Part shown: one piece after another, positions 1 through 6,126 of the stretch
How positions within the stretch are numbered: the stretch's first letter is position 1
Layout: each line of letters begins with the position of its first letter
Source of the DNA: Erythrobacteraceae bacterium CCH12-C2
GTDB lineage: Bacteria; Pseudomonadota; Alphaproteobacteria; Sphingomonadales; Sphingomonadaceae
Direction of reading: 5' to 3'
NCBI GenBank assembly: GCA_001556995.1
Contig: LSKF01000100.1
Coordinates: 1 to 7,488 of the forward strand
Length of the DNA stretch: 7,488 nt
The notes under the pieces: generated by a model
Database searches by the model: none
Told to the model about the DNA's origin: nothing
What the model saw: the letters and a program-made list of their open reading frames with translations, nothing else
Translations under genes and position numbers: made by a program

Positions 1-101
1 GGCCGCGACCGGATACAAGTCTATGCACGGATAGTGCATCAGCTGACCTCGGAACTAATGAAGCCAATCCTTGAGCATTGCGTGTGGGGGCCCCCAACCC
101 G
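1..101. other. Non-coding left edge with two short dyads
   Basis: No convincing gene is seen beyond the DUF3768 stop codon. The stretch holds a 17-bp dyad, ATGCAC-N5-GTGCAT (23-39), and a perfect 12-bp GC palindrome, TGGGGGCCCCCA (85-96), six bases past that stop. Neither is followed by a T-tract on either strand, so neither looks like a standard intrinsic terminator. The stretch lies where the rest of a normal DUF3768 C-terminus would be expected, but none of the three minus-strand frames restores it. Confidence 0.5.
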
Positions 102-428
102 TCAACAGAAGGAACCGTTCAATGCGAACTTGACAAGGCCCGGATCATACAAATCGACTTTCATCAGCACCTTGATGCCATCGACATCCATGCTTGCAAA
201 GTCTCGCTCGGGCGAATCCGGGGCGAAGGTGCAATGGCGCAGAGCGGCCATCAGCCGAGCCTGGGCCATCATGCTTTGTGCCACCGTGTCGCTGCCGAGT
301 TCTGCAAGAAGCCCGGAGGTCATGACGATGCGGGCCATGCGGTCACGGCCCTGGCGTGCGGCATCATTGAGCAGCGCGATGCGCTCGGTACGCTGCCGAG
401 CGCAAGAGAGTTCGGATGTGTCATGCAT
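102..428 (-). CDS. DUF3768 family protein, C-terminus apparently truncated
   Basis: A 108-residue protein of unknown biochemical role. Residues 11-25 (RQRTERIALLNDAAR) match the N-terminal R..RI..LND pattern of the family, and E74-D-F followed by K90-V-D-L-Y-D95 matches the family's EHDFG...WKIDYYD region. DUF3768 proteins normally continue with a GS.DP..P..T.RVLT segment; here the frame ends with an unrelated tail and a stop, so the protein looks shortened or rewritten at the C-terminus. The ATG at 428 is chosen because GGGAGAGA lies just upstream and similarity begins right after it; a longer frame back to 665 would overlap the preceding gene and shows no family features. It follows the GHKL ATPase gene by 58 bp, same strand, so co-transcription is likely. 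Members are usually found on plasmids and integrative elements of alphaproteobacteria. The family call is by memory of the motif; whether the protein is functional is uncertain. Confidence 0.72.
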   Translation of the reverse strand: MHDTSELSCARQRTERIALLNDAARQGRDRMARIVMTSGLLAELGSDTVAQSMMAQARLMAALRHCTFAPDSPERDFASMDVDGIKVLMKVDLYDPGLVKFALNGSFC

Positions 429-486
429 TGGAGGTCTCTCCCGATCAAAGGGGCGATCAGCGGGGAACCGGACGGCCTCGCTGGAC

Positions 487-2160
487 TCAGCCCGCAGGCT
501 GACAAGCGGACAGCTGAACATTGATCGCGGTCCCGGGGGCGACGGTAATGGCAACCTGCCGATCCTTGGGAATGACCCACAGAATGCCGGCGAGCGTGTC
601 GCGGATACGCGCCGCAATAGCCTCGTCTTCGCCGAGCAGCACCCGGGCCGCGAGCTCGCGCGCATCGCGCAAGAAGTGCTCGTGCTGGGTGTCCCAGGAG
701 TCGGCCTCGCTGTCGTCGCTCGCGCAGAAACAGACGTTCTCGATCAGATCGACCAGCGTATCGGGGGTCAGCGCCGGACCCGGCACATAAGCGATGCGGA
801 TCTGGTCGACACCGCTGTACCAGCCATCCTCGCCCACGACGAAGGCCACATCTGCCGGGATCCGTTCCTCGCGCTGCGTTTCGCTGGCGCGGTGGAAGAC
901 ACAGAACCTCAGTTCGATCGTCTCGGCACGAACATGGTCATCGAGCGGCGGGAAGCTGCCGTTCTCGGCGATGACGTGGCCCTGCTCCCCGGCTGCAACA
1001 TAGAAGCGCACGTTGCCGAGCTGATGCAGCGCGTCATACCAGCCATAGCCAGCGTATGCGGGATGGTTCTCGACGAGGTGCGGGCGCAAAGGGTGCTCGC
1101 GCAGCGCGCGCTCCAGTCCCTGTGCAATATCCGGCTCAAGATCCGCGACAAGGATCGTGTCCGAACCTGCCGCGACCTCCTCATACTCGACATTGACGTT
1201 GTCGCTCTCCGCGATGGCCGCATGCCAGCGGGGCAGGCAGGGGTCGGCCTCCGGCAGCGCGACCCCCAGATCGCGCGCTTCCTTCCAGTTCTCGAAGGAA
1301 AGCCGGTGCTGGCCTCTGTGCGCCAGCGCGGCATAGATCGTGCGCTTGCACGCTGCCTGCAGCGCCGCAAATGCGGCGTTCTCGACGAATTCCTTGCGCG
1401 CCGGGAGCACAAGGGCAAGGCCCGGGGTGGCCCCGATATCGAGCCGGGCATGGTAGGTCTTGCCGCCAAGGCTCTCCGAGACGTTGGCAAGCTTGCGGGT
1501 GAGCACCATCCCATGGAAATTCGTCGTGGGGTCCTGGTGGTACTCGCGCCCTTCGAACACGCCGATCTGGCTGCCGTTCCACTCGGCGATGTAGATTGCT
1601 TTGGCGAGAAAGTCCTCGCGCGGCAATTGCGCGCCATTGAAGAACGCCGGCAGCGGGTAGAACTTCGCGACCTCGCGCAAAATCCGCTCGGTCGTCTGCT
1701 CGCTCACTCCGGGCATCAGGAAGGTGATTGTCGTACCAACCGGGCGAGCAAGAGGCACCACGGTAATGTCCTTCGCGCCGGTCCAGCCATCCGCGGGGAC
1801 ATGCACCGACCATCCGGTGTCGGCATTGGCATGACGCGAGCTGATTCGGGTGTCCTTGCCCGCGAGGCTGAAGACACCCATGCCTGCCGGGTCTTCGGCC
1901 TCATGGATGTGCTGGCTCCAGCCCGAATCCCCCAGCGCAATCATGGTCTGGGGATCGGCGACCCCGGTTCCATCATCGACAAGGGTCAGGCACGCTCCGT
2001 CCTGATCCGCGCAGCAGGCGATATCGATCCGGGAAGCGCCAGCGCGGCGACTGTTTTGGAGGAGCTCGCCGAGGATATCGCCGATGGTGCCGTTAAAGAG
2101 GCGCGTGACTTTGGTGATCGTCTTCGGGCTCACGCTGGGACGGATGACTGTCGGGTTCAT
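487..2160 (-). CDS. GHKL/HATPase-type ATP-binding protein (557 aa)
   Basis: Predicted cytoplasmic ATPase of the GHKL fold (Hsp90, gyrase B, histidine kinase, MutL). The Bergerat-fold motifs lie in the first 100 residues: an N box with E32, Q35 and N36 (GDILGELLQNSRRAGA), G1 DDGTG at 62-66, and G2 AGMG at 92-95. A following TTITFLMPG strand (143-151) fits the end of the nucleotide pocket. The remaining 400 residues match no family I recognise, show no membrane segments, and lack an obvious histidine-kinase H box or DNA gyrase/MutL linker. The ATG at 2160 is preferred over a GTG at 2286: it has GAAGGA nine bases upstream, and the extra 42 residues are low-complexity and coincide with a purine-rich leader. 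The DUF3768 gene lies 58 bp downstream; vapC ends 230 bp upstream. The leader resembles that of the DUF7007 gene, suggesting shared regulation. Substrate and partner are unknown. Confidence 0.85.
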   Translation of the reverse strand: MNPTVIRPSVSPKTITKVTRLFNGTIGDILGELLQNSRRAGASRIDIACCADQDGACLTLVDDGTGVADPQTMIALGDSGWSQHIHEAEDPAGMGVFSLAGKDTRISSRHANADTGWSVHVPADGWTGAKDITVVPLARPVGTTITFLMPGVSEQTTERILREVAKFYPLPAFFNGAQLPREDFLAKAIYIAEWNGSQIGVFEGREYHQDPTTNFHGMVLTRKLANVSESLGGKTYHARLDIGATPGLALVLPARKEFVENAAFAALQAACKRTIYAALAHRGQHRLSFENWKEARDLGVALPEADPCLPRWHAAIAESDNVNVEYEEVAAGSDTILVADLEPDIAQGLERALREHPLRPHLVENHPAYAGYGWYDALHQLGNVRFYVAAGEQGHVIAENGSFPPLDDHVRAETIELRFCVFHRASETQREERIPADVAFVVGEDGWYSGVDQIRIAYVPGPALTPDTLVDLIENVCFCASDDSEADSWDTQHEHFLRDARELAARVLLGEDEAIAARIRDTLAGILWVIPKDRQVAITVAPGTAINVQLSACQPAG

Positions 2161-2212
2161 GGTAAAGGGTCCTTCATCGCACTGGTTCGCCCTTCCCCTC
2201 CCCCTTTCCTCC
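2161..2212 (-). promoter_or_regulatory. Purine-rich 5' leader and RBS of the GHKL gene
   Basis: On the minus strand a purine-only run with G blocks of 5, 4 and 3 (2190-2212) leads into GCGAACC (2184-2190), then GAAGGA (2170-2175) as Shine-Dalgarno and the ATG. The same arrangement precedes the DUF7007 gene (3849-3897), with 20-23 bases between GCGAACC and the start codon in both. It may be a shared promoter, leader or binding element. No strong -35/-10 pair is evident nearby. Confidence 0.45.
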
Positions 2213-2390
2213 AGATCGGCGGATTGGTGCGCGGCCCGAGCCAGTTGGCCTTCGGACCGCGCCAGCAGCTCACGTTGCCGAGACACCTGTGTACCTTGGA
2301 CAATAGATTGATCGCGTGGAGAGCCGCGCCGAGCTTTGCTAGATCTTGCCGAGCGGGACAGTCGCTAGGCTCAAGCCTGAAGCCAAAAAC

Positions 2391-2843
2391 TCAGCAAGCG
2401 ATAACCTTCAAATGGCCTTGGGCCGCGTAATCGATGATCTTGCTGTCGCGCGTGATGACAGGAATTTGGTGGTGCCGTGCCGTAGCGATGACGAACCTGT
2501 CGGCCGGGTCACCGTGCAAGGGATCAGGCAGATGCGAGGACGCGATCGCAATTTCCGGAAGCAGTGGCGCCTCCTTGATGCCGGGACCGGCCATGAAGCG
2601 CGCAAACCAGCTTTGCGGGTCGGGAAGGAAGGTCAGCGCTGGACCGTTGCCGCTGCGAACGCGGCTCAACAATCCCACCTCCCAAGCCGAAGTGGGTGAT
2701 ACGAACACGCCTTCTGCCAGTGCAGCATGTGAAATGGCCGCGAGCGCCTCTTGGGCAAGCGGATCACCATTGGCGAGCCAGATGACCGCACACGTATCCA
2801 GCAGGACAGCGCTGGGCAATTCGGAGGGGTTTTTCTTCGTCAT
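2391..2843 (-). CDS. vapC: VapC-type PIN-domain toxin ribonuclease
   Basis: Toxin of a type II toxin-antitoxin pair; PIN-domain VapC proteins are Mg-dependent RNases that cut tRNA or rRNA when freed from antitoxin. The 150-residue protein carries the full acidic set: D16 in VLLDTCAVIWL, E55 in TSAWEVGLL, D112/D115 in GDPADRFVIATAR and D133 in VITRD, and ends KVIAC, as many VapCs do. Length is normal (about 130-150). The ATG at 2843 overlaps the antitoxin stop by one base (TGATG); a GTG at 2846 with a four-base overlap is an equally possible start, adding one residue. Either way the two genes should be translationally coupled. No disrupting mutation is seen, so the toxin is probably active. 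Its RNA target cannot be read from sequence. Confidence 0.93.
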   Translation of the reverse strand: MTKKNPSELPSAVLLDTCAVIWLANGDPLAQEALAAISHAALAEGVFVSPTSAWEVGLLSRVRSGNGPALTFLPDPQSWFARFMAGPGIKEAPLLPEIAIASSHLPDPLHGDPADRFVIATARHHQIPVITRDSKIIDYAAQGHLKVIAC

Positions 2844-3112
2844 CACCCGTGCAACACGCCTTCACTTGCACCCAACGGCTCATCAAGCACCGGTGACATC
2901 AGGTCAAACCCTTCGGGAATGCTCACGGAGCCAGACATAAAACCGTGCAGGGCTTTAACGGCGTCGGCCATGCTGGGTGGCGGCGTCAACACCGCAACGG
3001 CACGACCTCGTTTGGTGATGGTCACCTGATCGAGATCGCGACGTGCCAGTCGGTCGAGGATTGCAAGGCAGTTGGCCTTGAAGTCTGCCGCGCCGTAGGT
3101 TTCAGCTCGCAT
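2843..3112 (-). CDS. vapB: Phd/YefM-type antitoxin of the VapBC module
   Basis: Antitoxin that neutralises the VapC encoded immediately downstream and represses the operon with it. The 89-residue protein has the Phd/YefM fold signature at its N-terminus: FKANCLAILDRLARRDLDQV (11-30) then TITKRGRAVAVLTP (31-44), the DNA-binding dimer part. The C-terminal half (about 50-89) is the variable toxin-wrapping region, with the PEGFD segment near residue 66 of the sort seen in VapC partners. The ATG at 3112 has a good AGGAG six bases upstream. The gene overlaps vapC by one to four bases. Two palindromes and a TATAAT box directly upstream support autoregulation. The fold class is clear; the name vapB rests on the toxin partner. 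Confidence 0.9.
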   Translation of the reverse strand: MRAETYGAADFKANCLAILDRLARRDLDQVTITKRGRAVAVLTPPPSMADAVKALHGFMSGSVSIPEGFDLMSPVLDEPLGASEGVLHG

Positions 3113-3125
3113 CTGACACTCCTAT

Positions 3126-3159
3126 AGTCATGCGTTATGACTGGTCATATACGATGACC
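3126..3159. promoter_or_regulatory. Twin palindromic operator of vapBC
   Basis: Two perfect 17-bp inverted repeats abut with no gap: AGTCAT-N5-ATGACT (3126-3142) and GGTCAT-N5-ATGACC (3143-3159, extendable by one pair to 3142-3160). The shared half-site is RGTCAT. They sit between the -10 box and the ribosome binding site, over the expected transcription start, where a bound antitoxin or antitoxin-toxin complex would block RNA polymerase. The binding role is inferred from position and symmetry. Confidence 0.8.
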
Positions 3160-3161
3160 AT

Positions 3162-3167
3162 ATTATA
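3162..3167 (-). promoter_or_regulatory. -10 box of the vapBC promoter
   Basis: A perfect TATAAT on the minus strand lies directly before the twin operator and 50 bases upstream of the vapB ATG. No good -35 hexamer is present at normal spacing (the best candidates, near 3183-3190, match poorly). The perfect -10 may compensate for this. Confidence 0.65.
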
Positions 3168-3212
3168 GAGTCCATAAGCAATGGCGAACGCAGCGTGTTT
3201 GGAGGACATATC

Positions 3213-3848
3213 TCAGCCCACGCGCTTAGGCCGCAAAGCCTCGGGCAGCGGGATGATCTCGTGCGCCGTATCGCGCAGCGCCGTGACCTCGCCGCGCGCA
3301 GCGTAGAGGTCCTTGGCGATGAGCGCGCAGACTTCGGCCTCGCCATAGGTTGGCCGGCCAAGGTGATCGACGCGCTCGACTTGCCGGCCAATCACGCCGA
3401 CTTTGCCTTCCGGCACCCAGTCGGCCCAATCGCCCCAGGCGGTGGTCACGCAGAATTCGCCGATCGCGGCGATGTAGGCCTTACGCGTCCGCAGGATCGT
3501 GGAGGCATTCTCCTCGACGGCCTCGCCGGTAAAGGCGCTGAAGCGGTCCGGATGCCAACATTTGGCGGTATCGCGGGCAAGCTGCAGGAAGCCCGCGGAG
3601 CAGGAGCCCTGGCGTTCAAGCTCGCTGGAAAAGGCAAGGATCGGGAGCGCCCAGTCGCAGTCTTCCTCGTAGGAGCCGCCGTCGATCAGTAGCGCCGGCG
3701 GCATGGCAGCCTGCCTTTGATCAGACAGAATGATGCCGCCGTGGCTGGCGGTCATCACCGACCAAATGCCGGGCCAAAGCTGATCGGCCTGTTGGACTGC
3801 GCCCCAGATCGATGTCGATGGGCGCGGCGACGGAGCAAAGCATGTCAT
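3213..3848 (-). CDS. DUF7007-like protein of unknown function
   Basis: A soluble 211-residue protein whose motifs recall the DUF7007 family of alphaproteobacterial plasmids and genomic islands. The blocks are WGAVQQADQLWPGIWSVMTA (15-34) and SHGGIILSDQRQAAMP (35-50), then YEEDCDWALPILAF (60-73), CWHPDRF (97-103), and a C-terminal AWGDWADWVPEGKVGV (137-152). The family is known to me only as a conserved domain, and no catalytic site is apparent. Start at 3848: AAGGAG lies nine bases upstream. The SD lies in the loop of a perfect 9-bp hairpin whose stem ends on the A of the AUG, suggesting translational control. The gene follows the 428-residue gene by 47 bp and is probably co-transcribed with it; vapBC follows 100 bp downstream with its own promoter. 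The family label is from memory and could be wrong in number, but the protein is clearly coding. Confidence 0.75.
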   Translation of the reverse strand: MTCFAPSPRPSTSIWGAVQQADQLWPGIWSVMTASHGGIILSDQRQAAMPPALLIDGGSYEEDCDWALPILAFSSELERQGSCSAGFLQLARDTAKCWHPDRFSAFTGEAVEENASTILRTRKAYIAAIGEFCVTTAWGDWADWVPEGKVGVIGRQVERVDHLGRPTYGEAEVCALIAKDLYAARGEVTALRDTAHEIIPLPEALRPKRVG

Positions 3849-3878
3849 GAGCGAACTCTCCTTCTTCAGGTTCGCTCA
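3848..3878 (-). promoter_or_regulatory. Hairpin enclosing the RBS of the DUF7007 gene
   Basis: On the minus strand TGAGCGAAC (3878-3870) and GTTCGCTCA (3856-3848) form a perfect 9-bp stem with a 13-base loop. The loop contains the Shine-Dalgarno AAGGAG, and the last paired base is the A of the ATG. There is no T-tract, so it is not a terminator. The geometry would either present or hide the start region. The structure is seen in sequence; the regulatory role is inferred. Confidence 0.6.
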
Positions 3879-3897
3879 AACCCTCCCCCTTCCCCTC
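3869..3897 (-). promoter_or_regulatory. Purine-rich leader upstream of the DUF7007 gene
   Basis: A G-rich purine run (3881-3897, G blocks of 4, 5 and 3) precedes GCGAACC (3869-3875), nearly the same pattern as upstream of the GHKL gene at 2184-2212. Here the run begins inside the stop codon of the preceding 428-residue gene, so it is a leader within an operon as well as a possible promoter-proximal element. Confidence 0.45.
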
Positions 3898-5182
3898 ACT
3901 CGAGAAGGCTGCGGGCTTCGCTGATAATTGCCTCAGGCGTCACGCTGCTAACGGCCATGGATATGACAAGCCCGGCCTGACTGAGACGCTCGCGCTCTAT
4001 GCTGCGCAGCTCAAGATAGTCGGCATCATCCGACTGCAGGATCTGGAGCGCGAACTTGCACTCCACCCCGCCATGCTCATCGAGCAGCGCCACCAGGAAA
4101 TCCGGCCTCGCCGAGCCCGAAGCCAGCGCGATGTCAAAAAGGACCTTCTTGACGGCCATCCTGACACCGAGGCGGCGCAATTGATACTGGGCCTGTTGGA
4201 GCGCGCGCAGCACATCGCGATCATGGTCGCGCTCGGCGGGCACGAACTGGTTTCCGCTGAAGACAGGCTGGGCATAGGCGCGCAGCGCCAGGTATCCTTC
4301 GCGCCGACTATGCTCGCCGACGACGGCCAGCACGAGAAAGGGTGGCTCGACCTCGGCCCGGATGATCCCAGTGTGCTGGATGCGATTGCGGATTTCGACA
4401 GTTCCGAGCCCCGTCACCACCTCGCTGGATGTGACCTCGCTCGCTTCGAGAAGCAGAAAGGCCTGCGGTGCAAACTCGGGCGGCCAGGTCTCGGCCGCAG
4501 CCCGCAATCGGGCATGGACGCGCCGTTTCTCGTAATCGATCGCGTTGGTGTAGAGATGATCCGACAGCCGAATGCCCGGCGCGATGTCGAGGCCCTGAGC
4601 AGCGCGCTTGAGGTGGCGCATTTCTTCGCTGATCGAGCCTGCGCGCCTGCCACTGGGCGGTAACTCGCGCAGGATGTTCGACCCTGCGCGTTCGAGCAGA
4701 AGCCAGAGCAGCTTGCCGAGGCGCGGGATGGCGACGCCGCGTGAGCGGTCGTCAGGCTCTATGTCCTCTGGCCTCTGTGCTAGCTTCTCCGGTGCCTTCT
4801 GGTGAGCACTGAACAGGCCTTTTGGTAGGCCGATAGCATAGAGCGAATCCTTCACGGTCTCGCGGATGCGCGGTGGCGCCTGCGGCAGATGAAACGGGCA
4901 ACCTGAATCGTGGCCTGGCCGCGAAGTAAGACGCCGGAGGTAATAGGTTTCCTGAAAACTGAGATAGGCCGCGCTCATCAGCGGCGGCGGATGCTCTGCC
5001 CCAAGGCAATCGCAGGCGATCCACTTGTGGTTCTCTCGCGCGGTCGAGACCAGTGAGACGCAAGCGCGGTGGTCGGCCTCGCTGCCCCGGCCTGTATACC
5101 AGCGCACCAGCGCAGCCTTAAGCTCGTCGCTGATGGCGACCCTGCCGGTCTTTCCTGTGGTGTCCTTACCTACCAGCCACAT
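3896..5182 (-). CDS. Hypothetical protein with Cys/His cluster and PD-(D/E)XK-like motif
   Basis: A 428-residue soluble protein that I do not recognise with certainty. It somewhat recalls large alphaproteobacterial hypotheticals of the DUF1173 kind, but I cannot confirm this. Visible features: an N-terminal Cys/His-rich part with C57-D-C59, H64, and GH91-DSG-C95-PF-H98, which could bind zinc; a variable middle; and a C-terminal segment RPDFLV (359-364) followed by VECKF (373-377). The spacing D361...E374-x-K376 fits a PD-(D/E)XK nuclease-fold core, followed by a helix with ER and QAGLVISMAV (402-411). A nuclease-like domain is therefore possible, not shown. ATG at 5182; an upstream AAGG lies 11 bases away, and an in-frame stop at 5213-5215 leaves no earlier start. 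It is divergent from the gene at 5250 and followed by the DUF7007 gene 47 bp downstream. Confidence 0.7.
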   Translation of the reverse strand: MWLVGKDTTGKTGRVAISDELKAALVRWYTGRGSEADHRACVSLVSTARENHKWIACDCLGAEHPPPLMSAAYLSFQETYYLRRLTSRPGHDSGCPFHLPQAPPRIRETVKDSLYAIGLPKGLFSAHQKAPEKLAQRPEDIEPDDRSRGVAIPRLGKLLWLLLERAGSNILRELPPSGRRAGSISEEMRHLKRAAQGLDIAPGIRLSDHLYTNAIDYEKRRVHARLRAAAETWPPEFAPQAFLLLEASEVTSSEVVTGLGTVEIRNRIQHTGIIRAEVEPPFLVLAVVGEHSRREGYLALRAYAQPVFSGNQFVPAERDHDRDVLRALQQAQYQLRRLGVRMAVKKVLFDIALASGSARPDFLVALLDEHGGVECKFALQILQSDDADYLELRSIERERLSQAGLVISMAVSSVTPEAIISEARSLLE

Positions 5183-5195
5183 GCATGATGACGCC

Positions 5196-5224
5196 TTGAC
5201 CCTGTAGTTTGTTCACGATATGTT
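5196..5224 (+). promoter_or_regulatory. Candidate sigma-70 promoter for the plus-strand gene
   Basis: TTGACC (5196-5201) and TATGTT (5219-5224) are 17 bp apart, five and four matches to consensus. Transcription would start near 5231, giving a short leader with AGGAG at 5235-5239. A direct repeat TGTTCA-N5-TGTTCA (5210-5226, 11-bp period) overlaps the -10 box and could be a regulator site. The 67-bp gap also drives the divergent gene at 5182. Confidence 0.5.
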
Positions 5225-5249
5225 CATAATCTGCAGGAGCCCATGAATA

Positions 5250-5747
5250 ATGAACAAGGTCTTTGATATTGGCAAGTTCGACCTCGATGTCACGCTTCGT
5301 GACGCGGCACTTGATCCGAATTGCCGCCCCACAAAGCGCATGCTCGCCAATGCCTCGATCGGAGTGGAGCCGTTCGATGCCTATTACTCGGCGCGGGAGC
5401 TCTACGAGACCTTGCAGGGCGTCTTTCAGGGCCTGCCCAATGCCAAGGCTCGGCTGACGCAGATCCTGTCCTGCCATTGCGATGACTATCAGCGCTGCCT
5501 CTACTATGCGCTGGCAGGGCGCGGGGTTGTCCAGATGCTCGACGATCTCGAATGGCTCTTCGAACTTCTTGGGCCGCGGTGCCAGATCTCGGGGCACCTT
5601 CTGCGCTCGGGCCAGCACCCTGCGCCGATGGTCAACCCTTACGTCTCGTCAGAACCTGATGGCCCTGTTCCTGCCCGCAATGCCGACTTTACCGAAGGCC
5701 CATCGTGGTATCTCGATCCCGGCCTTGGAGGGATGATCGAGGAATAG
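5250..5747 (+). CDS. Hypothetical protein, 165 aa, only plus-strand gene
   Basis: I do not recognise a family. The sequence looks truly coding: balanced composition, a plausible promoter 17-bp-spaced upstream, and AGGAG ten bases before the ATG at 5250. The opposite frame (5618-5166) lacks such signals and would overlap the 428-residue gene. Residues 42-112 are predicted largely helical, with aromatic-rich EPFDAYYSARELYETL (40-55) and MLDDLEWLFELLG (96-108). A cysteine cluster lies at C75-H-C77 and C83; C25 and C111 are isolated. The tail (125-165) is Pro/Gly-rich and probably disordered. No signal peptide or membrane helix. It is transcribed divergently from the gene at 5182 and converges on the MbcA/ParS-like gene with only 23 bp between stops. 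It lacks the RES-domain pattern expected of a partner toxin for that gene. Confidence 0.72.
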   Translation: MNKVFDIGKFDLDVTLRDAALDPNCRPTKRMLANASIGVEPFDAYYSARELYETLQGVFQGLPNAKARLTQILSCHCDDYQRCLYYALAGRGVVQMLDDLEWLFELLGPRCQISGHLLRSGQHPAPMVNPYVSSEPDGPVPARNADFTEGPSWYLDPGLGGMIEE

Positions 5748-5770
5748 ATATTACGGTTCCATCGCGGTGC

Positions 5771-6112
5771 TCAGGCATGCACGCCTGCGTCCACGGCAGC
5801 AATATAAGTCAGCACGTCCTGCACGCGGTCGCAGCGTACAAGTTCCATCGCAGTCTGGCCGGAAAAACCGGAAAGCGCCTCAGAACGGTACCAGGCATAG
5901 GCCATGATGACAGAACCGAAACGCGGTTCCACCTTGCTGAGCACCTCTATCATCGAGCCGATGCGGCGCTGAATGTCATCTGACTCCATCCGGCGGGGAT
6001 CATCTTTGTCGAGACCGAGCGTGCGTGCAAGTTCATCGCCGGTTGTCCCCAGCTTCGCTATCAGTGTGCGCGGGTCACGCGCGCCATTGTCCGCACCGCG
6101 ATCGGATTCCAT
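5771..6112 (-). CDS. Xre/MbcA/ParS-type toxin-binding (DUF2384) antitoxin-like protein
   Basis: A 113-residue protein ending in the toxin-binding domain of Xre/MbcA/ParS antitoxins: about residues 55-113, with FGS (65-67), AYAWYR (71-76), FSGQTAMELVR (83-93) and VLTYIAAVDAGVHA (100-113). The first 50 residues look helical, with TGDELARTLGL (24-34) resembling a degenerate helix-turn-helix, so DNA binding is possible. Such antitoxins normally pair with a downstream RES-domain NAD-degrading toxin, but none is present: the next gene on this strand is the unrelated one at 5182, and the convergent 165-residue protein lacks RES motifs. ATG at 6112 with GAGG seven bases upstream, 14 bp after the yoeB stop, so it is the third gene of the yefM-yoeB operon. 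It may be an orphan antitoxin, an extra regulator, or a guard against a toxin elsewhere. Confidence 0.83.
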   Translation of the reverse strand: MESDRGADNGARDPRTLIAKLGTTGDELARTLGLDKDDPRRMESDDIQRRIGSMIEVLSKVEPRFGSVIMAYAWYRSEALSGFSGQTAMELVRCDRVQDVLTYIAAVDAGVHA

Positions 6113-6126
6113 CCAGGAGCCTCAGT

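Noticed and set aside
2161..2286. Upstream GTG start for the GHKL gene
   Set aside because: The added 42 residues are charged low-complexity from the purine-rich leader, and the ATG at 2160 has a well-placed GAAGGA.
2365..2392. AGGCTCAAGCCT dyad after vapC as a terminator
   Set aside because: The 5-bp stem is short and lacks a T-run in the direction of vapC transcription.
34..2430. Plus-strand open frame of 798 codons
   Set aside because: It is the mirror of the GHKL gene and neighbours in GC-rich DNA. Its protein is rich in R, A and G with no family motifs, no ribosome binding site is seen, and it lies opposite genes with clear ATPase and DUF3768 motifs.
5243..5266. Seven-codon leader peptide starting ATG at 5243
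   Set aside because: AGGAG is only three bases away, too close for efficient initiation, and the peptide has no regulatory-codon pattern.
5166..5618. Minus-strand open frame of 150 codons opposite the 165-aa gene
   Set aside because: It would overlap the start of the 428-aa gene. The plus-strand frame has the better promoter, RBS and residue composition.
5250..5747. RES-domain toxin partner for the MbcA/ParS-like protein
   Set aside because: It is on the opposite strand and lacks the conserved Arg, Glu and Ser motifs of the RES family.
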